Notes: a model not told the origin generated them from the sequence alone. Positions 43,798 through 53,661 are shown, counted from the first letter of the stretch. The stretch: DNA of 64,000 nt from Bacillus sp. V3-13 (GCF_002860165.1 NZ_PGUZ01000029.1:62001-126000), one strand, 5' to 3'. Numbers and translations: made by a program.

Positions 43798-44328
43798 CTA
43801 TAAATCAAGCTTCGTTTCAGGCATTGGGGTCGGTGTTGGCTCTGCATAACCGTCTTTATATTTTTCGTCAATATAATCGCGAATTTCTTTGACGTTTTTG
43901 CCTTCATTATACTGCTGGATGCTTTCGGCTGCGGTATCGAGACACGTTCCACATTTTGTACCGTGGTCGTCCCATACTACTTCGCCATTTTCACGGTTCT
44001 CATAAACGAAGCAATCATAAGTGTTTTGATGGTTGCCGGACTCGGCACAACCGCAATAGCAGGGAATCCATTCAAGAAGCTCCTGATGCTTCGCAGCTTC
44101 CCCGTAGATCATTTGTACTTGTTCGTGTTTGTCGTGGACAAAAACCGGCAGCTCTTCGGCAGAGGAGGTTAACTCGCGCAAATCTCCATTTTCTGCCTGG
44201 TAAGCGTGGGGATCTTTGTCATTGCTGCTTTTCGCGTTATCTTCTTCAACTGCGGTTGATGAGCAGCCGGCAAGTAATATTAACACTGTGGCAAGAAAAA
44301 TTAAATATCCAATTACATACTTTTTCAT
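43798..44328 (-). CDS. PCYCGC-motif lipoprotein
   Basis: 176 residues. Lipobox LLAGC gives a lipoprotein. The mature part has WIPCYCGCAESGNHQNTYDCFV and KCGTCLDTA, the PCYCGC family pattern with six closely spaced cysteines; a Pro/Thr tail closes it. These extracytoplasmic proteins are thought to bind metal or redox cofactors; function not established. Confidence 0.88.
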   Translation of the reverse strand: MKKYVIGYLIFLATVLILLAGCSSTAVEEDNAKSSNDKDPHAYQAENGDLRELTSSAEELPVFVHDKHEQVQMIYGEAAKHQELLEWIPCYCGCAESGNHQNTYDCFVYENRENGEVVWDDHGTKCGTCLDTAAESIQQYNEGKNVKEIRDYIDEKYKDGYAEPTPTPMPETKLDL

Positions 44329-44528
44329 TATTTCACCTGCTTCATTGCATTTTGTGTAAGTTTAAATTGATTTTATCATGAAATCATTAACATATTTGTG
44401 ATGGTTTTCACATCGCCCTCAAATATTTCTGCGTTTTCGCATTTATGGCTGGTATTTAAAGGATTTTTTTATTCATGTGTCGAATACCACATCAAAATGA
44501 CATTCGAACGGTTAAGGATATGAGATTA

Positions 44529-46154
44529 ATGCAGAAAATAAAAAATCTTCCGCTATTTAGAAAAGTGTTGCTGTTTTCCTTTTTAATTACCTTCCTTGTT
44601 GCCGTATCAACTGCGGGGATCAGCTTTGTTTTGCATTCAAAGGTGCTGAAGGATCAAATAGAGGAGCGGGTCGAGGGTTTATCGTCATTATGGAGCACAA
44701 CGATTAACCCCGGGGATATCTTTTCTGTAAAAGAGTTTCAGGACCTTGATAACCCGGCGCTGGCACGCCTGGTCAAAAATGTTTCCTTAATAAATGAACG
44801 AGATGCAGCGTTTATAGAAGCTTATATAGTTGCTCCGGAGATTTATGAAAACAGCAAATTTTATGTACTGGCTGCCTCCGAACATTACAATCATTTAGGT
44901 TTCAAGAATTTGTCCTATTATACAGGCGGAGAAGAATTTACGAAAACGTTTAAAACGGTGATGAAAGAAGACAGGGTGTCATCAAGCGGAGTTTATAAAG
45001 ACCAATACGGAACATGGATCACCGCTTTTTCCCCGATAAAAGACGAGCGGGGAAATGTCATTGCTTTGCTCGGAGTCGATGCGGATGCGTCCTTTGTCGG
45101 GGCGTATGAAAAAAAGATTACTGCGATTTTGATTTATTCATTTCTAATTATCACAATCCTGGTTTACTTTATTTTAAGCTGGGGTTTAAAGAAGGTTATT
45201 GAGCCGATTAACGAAATCATCTATGGCATCAATGAAGTAAGCAGCGGTAATTTTAATGTCCGCCTGCAAATCGAAGAGTTTTCGGATTTAAAAAAGCTCG
45301 CTGAAAGGTTTAACATGATGACGAGGCAGCTGTCCATCCTATTTGACAGGCTGTCTGCCACTTCGCAGCAGTTGGGCCCGCCACAAAAAAGGCAGGATCC
45401 GATTCAATGGGAGGCTGTACTCGATGAGATGGAAAATATTTTTCAAAAAACAAAGTTTATGCAGGAACTCCAACGGGCCGAGAAAATGAATGCGATAGGC
45501 CAGCTTGCTGCTTCCGTCGCGCATGAAATTCGCAATCCAATGACCGTTGTAAAAGGATTTCTGCAGATTTTTTTGGCAAAGGAATCAATGAGCGATGAGG
45601 AGCGAATGTATATCAAACTGATGATTGAGGAAATGAACCGGGCGGAAACGATTATCAACGATTATTTATCGCTTGCCAAGCCTGATTTGAAGCAGATTGA
45701 ACAAGTCGACGGCGCGGAACTGGCGGGCAAAGTCGTCGATTTGATGAACTCCTATGCGATGATGTCAAAAAATATTGATGTCATTACGCATATTAACGGA
45801 CCGATTATGATGAGGGGTAATAAGAGTGAATTAAATCAAGTCCTGATCAACATTATAAAAAATGGGATTGAAGCGATGAAGGATGGTGGCAAACTGACGT
45901 TAACGGTAAAAGAGGAAGGGGACTATGGAGTATTTATTATCAGTGATACGGGCATCGGCATGTCAGAGGAGGCCCTCAAAAGGCTTGGCACTGCCTTTTA
46001 TTCATTGAAGGAAAAAGGAACCGGAATCGGTTTAATGGTCTGTTACCAAATCATTGAACGAATGAAAGGAAAAATCGAAGTAGAAAGTAAAGAAGGTGAA
46101 GGAACGACTTTTAGAATTTATGTGCCTTTGTTCTCTGCTGAAGAACCAGAATAG
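44529..46154 (+). CDS. Orphan sensor histidine kinase (sporulation-kinase-like)
   Basis: 541 residues from ATG 44529. Membrane helix ~11-36, extracellular sensor ~37-195, second helix ~200-220, HAMP, then HisKA with VAHEIRNPMTVVKGFLQI and HATPase with NIIKNGIEAMKDGG (N box), SDTGIGMS (G1) and KGTGIGLMVC (G2). The HEIRNP(M/L)T box resembles that of the phosphorelay kinases KinA-E. No response regulator is adjacent. In-frame ATG 44475 and 44520 are possible starts with worse ribosome spacing. A TGTCGAA 7-mer (Spo0A box) lies at 44478. Confidence 0.85.
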   Translation: MQKIKNLPLFRKVLLFSFLITFLVAVSTAGISFVLHSKVLKDQIEERVEGLSSLWSTTINPGDIFSVKEFQDLDNPALARLVKNVSLINERDAAFIEAYIVAPEIYENSKFYVLAASEHYNHLGFKNLSYYTGGEEFTKTFKTVMKEDRVSSSGVYKDQYGTWITAFSPIKDERGNVIALLGVDADASFVGAYEKKITAILIYSFLIITILVYFILSWGLKKVIEPINEIIYGINEVSSGNFNVRLQIEEFSDLKKLAERFNMMTRQLSILFDRLSATSQQLGPPQKRQDPIQWEAVLDEMENIFQKTKFMQELQRAEKMNAIGQLAASVAHEIRNPMTVVKGFLQIFLAKESMSDEERMYIKLMIEEMNRAETIINDYLSLAKPDLKQIEQVDGAELAGKVVDLMNSYAMMSKNIDVITHINGPIMMRGNKSELNQVLINIIKNGIEAMKDGGKLTLTVKEEGDYGVFIISDTGIGMSEEALKRLGTAFYSLKEKGTGIGLMVCYQIIERMKGKIEVESKEGEGTTFRIYVPLFSAEEPE

Positions 46155-46228
46155 TACTTTTGTAGTGTGAATATTTTACTGCCATTTTTATCCTTTCTAA
46201 GCAGTATCTTATATAGGGGAGGTGTGAA

Positions 46229-47203
46229 ATGGCAAGAAAGAATGTATTGTTATTCAGCGATTTTGGCGTTGATGATTTTATCGCAGCGATTTACGCTTAT
46301 TTTAACGATGAAATAAATATAGTCGGTGTTGTCGGCGACTATGGAAATGTTTCAAAGGATGTCGCAGTTCGCAATGCCGCGTTTCTCAAAGCGATTACTA
46401 GTGCAACGGATATCCCGGTTATTGGCGGTGCAGAATTGCCTTTGACAGGTGAACACCCGATCCATTATCCGGAAATTCACGGCCTCGAGGGTCTTGGTCC
46501 GATTATCCCCAAATTTCCTTATGTTCATATTAAACTTGAAAATTTTCACGAAATAAACACGATTATCGAAAAGTACAAAGACGATATTCATATTGTCAAT
46601 ATAGGCAGATTGTCTTCCCTGGCAGCAGCATTTATTTTATACCCGTCGCTTATGAAGCAGGTAAAAAAATTTTATATTATGGGCGGAGCTTTTGTTGTTC
46701 CAGGCAATATCACTCCCGTAGCTGAAGCAAATTTTTTCGGGGATCCTTATGCCGCTAATGTTGTCATCAATATGGCTCCTAAAATGCTTCACATCATTCC
46801 GCTTGATGTCACAATGGCTGCGATTATTAGCCCTGAAGTGATTGATAAGCTTCATATATATTATAAATCGGTGAACAATCAGGCAGGAATGCTCGTTAAG
46901 CCCTTGGTTGAATACTATTTTGATTTTTATAAAAAAAAGAATCCTGATATTCCCGGAAGCCCGTTGCATGATGTGTTAACGCTCTGGGCGCTGACTGACG
47001 AGGCGGAGATGGATTACATAAAGGCACCGGTGAAAATCGTGGTTGATAGAGGTGAAGCATTTGGGAAAAGTATTGCCGATCTTCGAAAATCAGCCGATAA
47101 AGCACGCTTTAGGGTTCACAAGATCGCCCATCGCTTTAATTATTCTTTATTTGTTAAATCTTTTTATAAAACGATGAGAAATCATCGCGGAAAAACATTC
47201 TAG
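46229..47203 (+). CDS. Nucleoside hydrolase (IUNH superfamily), variant metal motif
   Basis: 324 residues. The N-terminal calcium motif reads FSDFGVDDFIAA instead of DTDPGxDD, so the first Asp is replaced while the last pair is kept. NIGRLSSLA, GGAFVVPGNITP, EANFFGDPYAA and HDVLTLWAL are family positions. Likely cleaves ribonucleosides or related N-glycosides. GGGGAGGTG precedes ATG 46229. Confidence 0.85.
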   Translation: MARKNVLLFSDFGVDDFIAAIYAYFNDEINIVGVVGDYGNVSKDVAVRNAAFLKAITSATDIPVIGGAELPLTGEHPIHYPEIHGLEGLGPIIPKFPYVHIKLENFHEINTIIEKYKDDIHIVNIGRLSSLAAAFILYPSLMKQVKKFYIMGGAFVVPGNITPVAEANFFGDPYAANVVINMAPKMLHIIPLDVTMAAIISPEVIDKLHIYYKSVNNQAGMLVKPLVEYYFDFYKKKNPDIPGSPLHDVLTLWALTDEAEMDYIKAPVKIVVDRGEAFGKSIADLRKSADKARFRVHKIAHRFNYSLFVKSFYKTMRNHRGKTF

Positions 47204-47218
47204 TTTTGGATGTTTTTT
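47191..47218 (+). terminator. Terminator overlapping the nucleoside hydrolase stop
   Basis: AAAAACAT pairs with ATGTTTTT across a loop containing the TAG stop codon. Confidence 0.7.
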
Positions 47219-47323
47219 GAATTGTTAAGCTGTTTACCAAGTTGGAAAAACGTTTTCCTTCCTTCTTCGCAAAAGGTTTGTTAGAATAATGTTCGACAGG
47301 AAAACGAATGCGGGTGAAATAAG

Positions 47324-47902
47324 TTGAAAAAATTCTTTTTAATGGGGTTCATGCTCATTGCAGCAGCCGTTCTCTCCGCCTGTGGCCAAAAAGAGATTGA
47401 AAATGCCAAAGACTGGCCTGTAAGTGATTTTACATACACAAACCAGGAAGGGGAAGCATTTGGCCTCAAAGATTTGAAAGGCAAAGTCTGGGTGGCCGAT
47501 TTTATTTTTACAAGCTGTGATGATGTATGCATACCAATGACTCATAATATGGCGAAGCTGCAAAAGATGGCTAAAGATGAAGGAATTGAAAACATCGAAT
47601 TCGTCTCTTTTACCGTTGATCCGGAAGTGGATGACGGAGCCACATTAAAAAACTATGCGGAGCATTTTAATGCCGATTTTGCGAATTGGAATTTCTTGAC
47701 GGGCTATACCCAGGATGAGATCCAGACATTTGCGGTTGATGTTTTCAAAACATTGGTGCAAAAACCGGAAAATGACGATCAGGTTATCCATGGCACTGAA
47801 TTCCACCTTGTTGATCAGGAAGGAACGATTGTGCAATCGTATTCCGGACTTAATGATATTCCCTTTGAACAAATGATCAGCGATATCAAAACGCTGCAAT
47901 AG
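47324..47902 (+). CDS. ypmQ: Sco1/SenC-type copper chaperone lipoprotein (YpmQ)
   Basis: 192 residues. Lipobox LSAC (Cys20), thioredoxin-like fold with Cys65/Cys69 in TSCDDVC and a histidine in VIHGTEF (156) as copper ligands. In B. subtilis Sco assembles the CuA centre of cytochrome c oxidase. Start TTG 47324 follows GGGTGAAAT. ypmR and ypmS follow, as in B. subtilis. Confidence 0.94.
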   Translation: MKKFFLMGFMLIAAAVLSACGQKEIENAKDWPVSDFTYTNQEGEAFGLKDLKGKVWVADFIFTSCDDVCIPMTHNMAKLQKMAKDEGIENIEFVSFTVDPEVDDGATLKNYAEHFNADFANWNFLTGYTQDEIQTFAVDVFKTLVQKPENDDQVIHGTEFHLVDQEGTIVQSYSGLNDIPFEQMISDIKTLQ

Positions 47903-47925
47903 GCCTGAAACAGGCCTATTTTTTT
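47898..47925 (+). terminator. Terminator of ypmQ
   Basis: AATAGGCCTG pairs with CAGGCCTATT around loop AAA, followed by TTTTT. Confidence 0.92.
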
Positions 47926-48030
47926 AGTTTTCCGATCATCCATTCACGGGTATATATTAAACAATGATGTTATCTCAGCGCGGGATGCAGCATGATATAA
48001 TATTTTTATAGAATAAAAGCGGGTGATGAT

Positions 48031-48870
48031 ATGAAAAAGACATTCACCTCCCTTTTACTTTGTACAATCCTTCTTTCTGCTTGTGATTTTACTTCTCCCG
48101 AAACGGAAACGGACCATCCAGCAAAACAACTGGGAATCGAATTTAAACAGGATATTCCCGATAACTATATTCCTAGAGAAATAAACGTCGTATCAGTCGG
48201 CGATTCATTAACAGAGGGTGTTGGGGACAGCACGGAGAGAGGCGGCTACATCCCTTATTTACAAGAAAGGCTTGAAGCGGAAAAAGGGATAAAGGGAGCT
48301 GACTTTAAAAATTATGGAGTGAAAGGCAACCGGACAACCGATTTAATTCGCAGGCTTGAAGATCCCGAGGTGAGAGCGGCCATTGAAAAAGCAGACATAA
48401 CGGTGATCACAATCGGCGGAAATGATATGATGAAGATCGTCCGCGAAAATATTTCCCATTTAAAGCTGGATCAATTCTCTCAAGAAAAAGAAAGATACGA
48501 GGAACGGCTCCATGAAATTTTAAATACGGTTAAGAGCTATAATAATGATACTGCAATTGTTCTCGTAGGCTTGTACAACCCATTTGTGAAATGGTTTTCC
48601 AATATTGACGAACTAAATATGATTGTTTCCGATTGGAACTCGACGAGTCAATCAACGGTTGCCCAGTATGAGCATGCCTATTTCGTCGAAATTATGGACC
48701 TTTTTCAAAATCCGGAAGAGGATATTTTGTTTACAGATTATTTCCATCCGAATAACCGAGGTTACGAGCTGATTGGCGAACGAGTATATGAAGAGCTTAA
48801 CGAAGGAGCCTTAGCGGAAATTTCCGGAGATTCTTATATCAGCCGAAAAGAGGAGACGCAAAATCAATGA
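48031..48870 (+). CDS. ypmR: SGNH/GDSL-hydrolase lipoprotein YpmR
   Basis: 279 residues. Lipobox LLSAC; block I VSVGDSLTEGVG (Ser nucleophile), block III IGGNDMMK and block V DYFHPNNRGYELI (Asp-His). A cell-surface esterase; substrate unknown. It overlaps ypmS by four bases. Confidence 0.92.
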   Translation: MKKTFTSLLLCTILLSACDFTSPETETDHPAKQLGIEFKQDIPDNYIPREINVVSVGDSLTEGVGDSTERGGYIPYLQERLEAEKGIKGADFKNYGVKGNRTTDLIRRLEDPEVRAAIEKADITVITIGGNDMMKIVRENISHLKLDQFSQEKERYEERLHEILNTVKSYNNDTAIVLVGLYNPFVKWFSNIDELNMIVSDWNSTSQSTVAQYEHAYFVEIMDLFQNPEEDILFTDYFHPNNRGYELIGERVYEELNEGALAEISGDSYISRKEETQNQ

Positions 48871-49445
48871 AGAATAAATGGAGAACTTTATTTCTCCTGC
48901 TGGCAGGGGTGAATATCGCCGTAATCGCAGTTTTATTGATCATGATCAATTTGCCCGCCGGGGACAGGCCAGACAGCTTGCGCGAACCGGCGGATCAAGA
49001 GGATGTTCAATTTAATATTAAAACGAATAAACACGATCTAAACAGAGTCATCAATCATTATTTGGAGTCGGAAGGTTTAACAGGAACGGCTGATTATGAG
49101 GTCGTCCTCCACGATGAGGTTGTGTTATACGGAACGCTCCCGGTGTTTACAGATGAAATAAAAATGAAACTAACTTTTGAGCCTGAAGCGCTTGAAAACG
49201 GTGATTTACTTTTAAGACAGGAATCAATCTCGGTCGGCCAGCTTCAGCTTCCTGTTGCTTTTGTTTTAAAATTGATCAATGACCGCTATGAGCTGCCTGA
49301 ATGGGTGGAAATCAGCCCGAAAGAAGAGCTTGTATACGTCAGTCTCCAAAATATGAGGCTAAAGAGCAATATAAAGGTAAAAGTAAACGAATTCGACTTA
49401 AGGAACGATAATATTCAGTTTACGTTAAGCGTGCCGGTCAAATAG
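48867..49445 (+). CDS. ypmS: YpmS family membrane-anchored protein
   Basis: 192 residues. N-terminal membrane anchor (LFLLLAGVNIAVIAVLLIMI), then an extracellular beta domain (LNRVINHYLESEG, ADYEVVLHDEVVLYGTLP, FVLKLINDRYELPEWVEI). Coupled to ypmR by ATGA. The B. subtilis partner gene ypmT was not found after it. Confidence 0.88.
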   Translation: MKNKWRTLFLLLAGVNIAVIAVLLIMINLPAGDRPDSLREPADQEDVQFNIKTNKHDLNRVINHYLESEGLTGTADYEVVLHDEVVLYGTLPVFTDEIKMKLTFEPEALENGDLLLRQESISVGQLQLPVAFVLKLINDRYELPEWVEISPKEELVYVSLQNMRLKSNIKVKVNEFDLRNDNIQFTLSVPVK

Positions 49446-49477
49446 TGGCCGGCGCCTCTCTCCAAACAATGAATCAT

Positions 49478-49510
49478 AAGCGGCCAGGGGACTTGCTCCG
49501 GCCGCTTTAT
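49478..49510 (+). terminator. Terminator of ypmR-ypmS (shared)
   Basis: AAGCGGCC pairs with GGCCGCTT around a GC-rich loop, followed by TATTTG; it overlaps the stop of the convergent gene. Confidence 0.75.
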
Positions 49511-50256
49511 TTGTTTAATATGATGACTTCAAGGCCCGGATCTTCATTTGCAAAGCCGACCACCGCGATTGTGTAGATTTCATTTGCTTTAAAGGTCAGC
49601 CCGGGCAGGGGTAAAGCAGTCTGATCTGTACCGGCAACTCTTGCTTCAAGATCAACTGTCATCGCAGATAAGCCAAGATAGCTTGTTTCTTGTTTATATG
49701 ATACGTTTGGAAAAATGACGTCACCGTTTTTTACGGCGATATCCACTGCCGGCGCATCAGAAGAAAGGTGAATAAACCGCATTTTTGTTTCATTTTCGGG
49801 AACACCGGGTTTATCTGCAAATACAAAAAGGCGCAGCTTTTCGACCGGGCCCGCAGCAGCCAAAGTATAATAGTTTCCCGACTCAATTGTCACTTTTTTG
49901 CTGAGGACCGTCGAAACCATGTTTCCCGAGGGATAAATATCGACTTGGTATCTTCCTGGAGGCAAGGATACATAATCGCTGCCCCGCTTATAAGAGAAAT
50001 TTTTAAGAATGGGGTTGCCGTTGACATAAATGTCCACGTCTGGGCCGTTCGGGGAAGCATGGAGCACGCGCACTTGTGCCGGCTGCATCATGCTATTGCC
50101 CGGGGTTCCCGCTGTCCGCAATGAGTGCACCGCTTTTCCGATATACTTCAAGTGCTTGTAATAATAATGAACATGCATCGGCGGGTTCAAATATTTATAG
50201 TATTTGGCCAGCATGTCGTACATGGCCGCTTTTTCAAAATTATTCTGGTCGGGCAT
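49507..50256 (-). CDS. DUF4397 domain protein
   Basis: 249 residues with two tandem DUF4397 beta domains: VRVLHASPNGPDVDIYVNG at ~63 and MRFIHLSSDAPAVDIAVKNG at ~160. The N-terminus is Tyr/His-rich (YYKYLNPPMHVHYYYKHL). No clear signal peptide, although such domains are usually extracellular; possibly spore- or surface-associated. Confidence 0.88.
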   Translation of the reverse strand: MPDQNNFEKAAMYDMLAKYYKYLNPPMHVHYYYKHLKYIGKAVHSLRTAGTPGNSMMQPAQVRVLHASPNGPDVDIYVNGNPILKNFSYKRGSDYVSLPPGRYQVDIYPSGNMVSTVLSKKVTIESGNYYTLAAAGPVEKLRLFVFADKPGVPENETKMRFIHLSSDAPAVDIAVKNGDVIFPNVSYKQETSYLGLSAMTVDLEARVAGTDQTALPLPGLTFKANEIYTIAVVGFANEDPGLEVIILNK

Positions 50257-50487
50257 TGCTCTCGCTCCAATCCGGGTAGTTTACGTCATTAACATATGCC
50301 CGGCATTTTCGGTTTGTGCAGCTGGATTAATAGGTTGTACAGCAAGAGATGTCCTGCCATATTGCCATTTTTTAAATCTATCCTTTGCATGTACAAAGCT
50401 TTTCATATAATCTTATAAGGGAGCGTAAAATCGTCCAGCTGGGGAATAAGTATAGAGACGATAAGCATGAGAAAAGAGGTGCTTTAT

Positions 50488-51039
50488 TTGAGCGAAAAAA
50501 CCAGTCAATTGGCGACGTTTGCAGGCGGCTGTTTTTGGTGCATGGTCAAGCCATTTGATGAGCAGCCCGGGATCATTCAAGTGATTTCAGGCTACACCGG
50601 TGGCACGAAGGAAAACCCGGCATATGAGGAAGTTTGCTCCGGGACAACCGGGCATTACGAAGCAGTCCAAATTACGTTTGATCCGGAAATTTTTCCATAC
50701 GAAAGGTTATTGGAACTATATTGGCAGCAAATTGACCCGACCGATCCGGGAGGGCAGTTCTTTGACAGGGGCAGCTCGTATCAAACAGCGATTTTCTATC
50801 ATAATGAAGAGCAGAAGCAGCTGGCCGAACAGTCAAAAGAGAACCTTGAAAAAAGCGGCCGCTTTAATAAACCCATTGCTGTAAAAATTCTCCCGGCTCA
50901 AACATTTTACCCGGCAGAAGAGTATCATCAGGACTATTACAAAAAGAATCGGGCTCGATATGAAGCGTACCAGGAAGGCTCCGGCCGGGCCGCTTTTATC
51001 CGCACACATTGGGGGGATCAAGTTGGAAAAAGATCCTAA
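50488..51039 (+). CDS. msrA: Peptide methionine sulfoxide reductase MsrA
   Basis: 183 residues. Catalytic Cys15 in GGCFWC; GYTGG and [13 protein letters not shown] are family motifs. Reduces the S epimer of methionine sulfoxide. I prefer TTG 50488 (AAGAGGTG six bases upstream) to ATG 50467, which has no ribosome site. It overlaps msrB by 17 bases. Confidence 0.95.
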   Translation: MSEKTSQLATFAGGCFWCMVKPFDEQPGIIQVISGYTGGTKENPAYEEVCSGTTGHYEAVQITFDPEIFPYERLLELYWQQIDPTDPGGQFFDRGSSYQTAIFYHNEEQKQLAEQSKENLEKSGRFNKPIAVKILPAQTFYPAEEYHQDYYKKNRARYEAYQEGSGRAAFIRTHWGDQVGKRS

Positions 51040-51463
51040 ACTGTTAAAAAAGCAGCTGACACCGATGCAATATGAGGTGACACAGAATAACGGCACCGAA
51101 CCGCCGTTCCGAAATGAATATTGGAACGAATTTCGCGACGGCATTTATGTCGACATCATTTCCGGAAAGCCGCTTTTTACGTCAAAGGAGAAGTATGATG
51201 CCGGCTGCGGCTGGCCCAGTTTTACAAAGCCAATTAACGAAGAAGAAATCGCTGAAAAAGCTGATTACAGCCACGGTATGATACGCACGGAAGTCAGAAG
51301 CAAATCGTCCGATTCGCATTTGGGCCATGTATTTAATGATGGACCGGGACCTTCAGGTTTAAGGTATTGCATGAATTCGGCAGCGATGAGATTTATCCCG
51401 AAAGACAAACTGGAAGAAGAAGGGTACAAGGAGTTCGTTGCACTCTTTGAAAACAACGAGTAA
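51023..51463 (+). CDS. msrB: Peptide methionine sulfoxide reductase MsrB
   Basis: 146 residues. Catalytic Cys in [11 protein letters not shown], plus DAGCGWPSF and [11 protein letters not shown]. The zinc-binding CxxC pairs of some MsrB enzymes are absent, as in B. subtilis. Reduces the R epimer. Start TTG 51023 follows GGGGGGATC inside the end of msrA. Confidence 0.95.
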   Translation: MEKDPKLLKKQLTPMQYEVTQNNGTEPPFRNEYWNEFRDGIYVDIISGKPLFTSKEKYDAGCGWPSFTKPINEEEIAEKADYSHGMIRTEVRSKSSDSHLGHVFNDGPGPSGLRYCMNSAAMRFIPKDKLEEEGYKEFVALFENNE

Positions 51464-51490
51464 ACCGCTAGATTGGAAAGGATGAACAGC

Positions 51491-51988
51491 ATGTTTAAGA
51501 AGCTATTTGGAAAGAAAGAAGCAATTAAAACCGTGGAGATCTACGCTCCGGTAACCGGAACAGCAATTAATCTGGAGCAGGTGCCTGATCCGGTTTTTTC
51601 TGAAAGAATGATGGGTGATGGCATTGCAGTCGAGCCTTCAGAAGGGGAGGTAGTTTCACCGGTTGACGGAGAAATCGTCCAGGTATTTCCTACAAAGCAT
51701 GCGATCGGCATCAGGGCGAAAAATGGTGCAGAAATTCTCATTCATATTGGCCTTGAAACGGTTTCGATGAATGGAGAAGGCTTTGAAGCCCATATCAGTG
51801 TGGGCGATAAAGTTTCGGTCGGTGACCGGTTAGTAAGCTTTGATCTTGAACTTGTAAAAGAGAAAGCGAAAAGTACAGTTACCCCGATCATTATTACCAA
51901 CACGGATAGCGCGGCAGCAATCGAGAAGAAAGCAGCCGGACCTGTTGAGCGGGGAACGTCGCCGGTGTTAGAGGTTACATTCGAATAA
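51491..51988 (+). CDS. ypqE: PTS glucose-type EIIA domain protein (YpqE)
   Basis: 165 residues: a stand-alone IIA(Glc). Phosphoryl His in EILIHIGLETV and auxiliary His in TKHAIGIRAKNG are both present. It can pass phosphate from HPr to IICB permeases. I chose ATG 51491 (GGAAAGG nine bases upstream; relatives begin MFKKLFG); ATG 51482 is possible. Confidence 0.93.
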   Translation: MFKKLFGKKEAIKTVEIYAPVTGTAINLEQVPDPVFSERMMGDGIAVEPSEGEVVSPVDGEIVQVFPTKHAIGIRAKNGAEILIHIGLETVSMNGEGFEAHISVGDKVSVGDRLVSFDLELVKEKAKSTVTPIIITNTDSAAAIEKKAAGPVERGTSPVLEVTFE

Positions 51989-52053
51989 ACAAGCTGTGGT
52001 GAAGCCCGGCCCGTGCATATTTTTTCTCATATATGCTGGGATCACCATACATA

Positions 52054-52087
52054 AATAAGGAAGCCGAATGGCTTCCTTATTGTTTTT
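52054..52087. terminator. Bidirectional terminator
   Basis: AATAAGGAAGCC pairs with GGCTTCCTTATT around loop GAAT, followed by GTTTTTC; it covers the 3' end of the convergent gene. Confidence 0.88.
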
Positions 52088-53165
52088 CTGCAGTGATAAT
52101 CGAAGAGATTGCGATGTCTGCACGTTTGGTTATATTATTTGCAGATCGCTCTGCTTTTACAACGAATTTCACTGTGTGCGAGCGGTCGTCAAGCCTGCTC
52201 GCGATAAACAGATTCCTCATCTTATTGAACGGCCACCATGTTGAAATGGAACCATGGTAGGCACCGTCAATATAGACATCCATTAATCCGCCGAATTCAC
52301 TCCGCAACACGGTGACTCCCAGTTCAGGCCCTGTAAATTCATATTCAATGAAGTCTCCCTGCTTTGTACTTACATGAAGTCCGTTGTAGGAGGTAAACCC
52401 TTGTTTCTCCTTATAATTCGACTGTTCAGTAAGCAGAATGTCGGCAAGCGGATCAAGGGGTTTAATCAGTTCAGCCTGCTTTCCCGTTTGTTGCGGGACA
52501 TTGCTCAATACTATAAACAGTTGCTGTGCGTAAAGCTGATAGCCTTTTCCGTTCGGGTGGACGAGATCGGTTGTCAATTGCTGAACAGTGAGGCCTGAGT
52601 CACGGAAAGGGACGCGCATATCGATGTTGACAGCCCCGTAATAATCAGTAATTTTCCTGATCTCCGCGGCAAACTCTTCTTGATCGAGGCTGCTCTCGGT
52701 AATCGTAAATAGTTGTGCTGACGGATAAAGCTTGATTATATGGCGAACGAGCTTTTCGTAATGGGCCGAGAACGTGCCGGCATCCATGTATTTTCGATCA
52801 TTTTCTCCAAATACAATAAACGCTGCATCGATTCTGTCCGGCAGGTGTGTATTCTGCAGTTTAAAAATCCCCTCAAATGCAGTAGCACCGCTCTGGACAA
52901 CAGAATGACGCGTGCCCTTGCCGCCAAATTCCCTGCTGATCAATTGCTCAAGCTGAGAAAACCATGTTAACTCTTTATTCTCTGCACCAGCCCCGCGCCC
53001 AATGCTATCACCGACGATCAAGTACTGATAATCTTTTCCGGCCGCAATTTTTTCATATATTGAGCTGTTTTCTTTATCATCTGCTTTTGTATTTGAACCG
53101 GCCAAATAAAATATGAAAAATAAACCGAAGAAAGATAAAAACGCGAAAAAAATTTTTCTTTCCAT
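52077..53165 (-). CDS. Exported SGNH/GDSL hydrolase with C-terminal beta domain
   Basis: 362 residues. N-terminal membrane anchor or signal (FFAFLSFFGLFFIFYLAG), SGNH blocks YLIVGDSIGRGAG (Ser), VFGENDRKY (Asn) and TDLVHPNGKGYQLYA (Asp/His). A ~110-residue beta-sandwich follows (FIEYEFTGPELGVTVLRSEFGG) that looks like a second SGNH-associated or carbohydrate-binding module. Probably a surface deacetylase/esterase. Confidence 0.86.
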   Translation of the reverse strand: MERKIFFAFLSFFGLFFIFYLAGSNTKADDKENSSIYEKIAAGKDYQYLIVGDSIGRGAGAENKELTWFSQLEQLISREFGGKGTRHSVVQSGATAFEGIFKLQNTHLPDRIDAAFIVFGENDRKYMDAGTFSAHYEKLVRHIIKLYPSAQLFTITESSLDQEEFAAEIRKITDYYGAVNIDMRVPFRDSGLTVQQLTTDLVHPNGKGYQLYAQQLFIVLSNVPQQTGKQAELIKPLDPLADILLTEQSNYKEKQGFTSYNGLHVSTKQGDFIEYEFTGPELGVTVLRSEFGGLMDVYIDGAYHGSISTWWPFNKMRNLFIASRLDDRSHTVKFVVKAERSANNITKRADIAISSIITAEKQ

Positions 53166-53399
53166 CTATTCGGGGAAGCCTCCTGATGTCAATTCTTGTG
53201 TACCATTAAACAAATAGTAGCGTAATCTGCTGTCAAGGAAAAGAAATATTTTTGTTATTTCTGAAATAAATGTCTTCTTTCGGTCCTGAAAAAATTTCCC
53301 AATTATTTTTTTCGAGATTTGGGCAAACACACATGCGGGTCAAGCACCCATTACATAATGTGTACTGCAATAGATATAAATAAAAAGGAGTGAATGTCC

Positions 53400-53537
53400 A
53401 TGGCATACGGATATGACAGCTGTCATTACGGATATGCTTATCCTGCCGCAGGGTACGGATATTATGGCGGTTTTGCTTTGATAGTAGTATTGTTTATTTT
53501 ATTGATTATTATCGGAGCAAGCTACGGGAATTGGTAA
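53400..53537 (+). CDS. YjcZ-family small sporulation-type protein
   Basis: 45 residues: Tyr/Gly-rich head ([20 protein letters not shown]) and a C-terminal membrane helix [19 protein letters not shown], the YjcZ pattern. Bacilli carry many paralogues, often spore-associated. AAAAAGGAGTG precedes the ATG. Confidence 0.88.
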   Translation: MAYGYDSCHYGYAYPAAGYGYYGGFALIVVLFILLIIIGASYGNW

Positions 53538-53565
53538 AAAGGGTATAAACTTTATTCGCGAAGTC

Positions 53566-53600
53566 AGAGGCACTCCCTGTATGAACAGGGGTGCCTCTTA
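53566..53600 (+). terminator. Hairpin terminator after the YjcZ gene
   Basis: GAGGCAC-T-CCCTG pairs with CAGGG-GTGCCTC (one bulge); only a short T-run. Confidence 0.7.
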
Positions 53601-53661
53601 TCATGCGAAGAAAAATACGAACATTAAATCCGATAAATGTAATTATAGTTCGTAAAAAATC

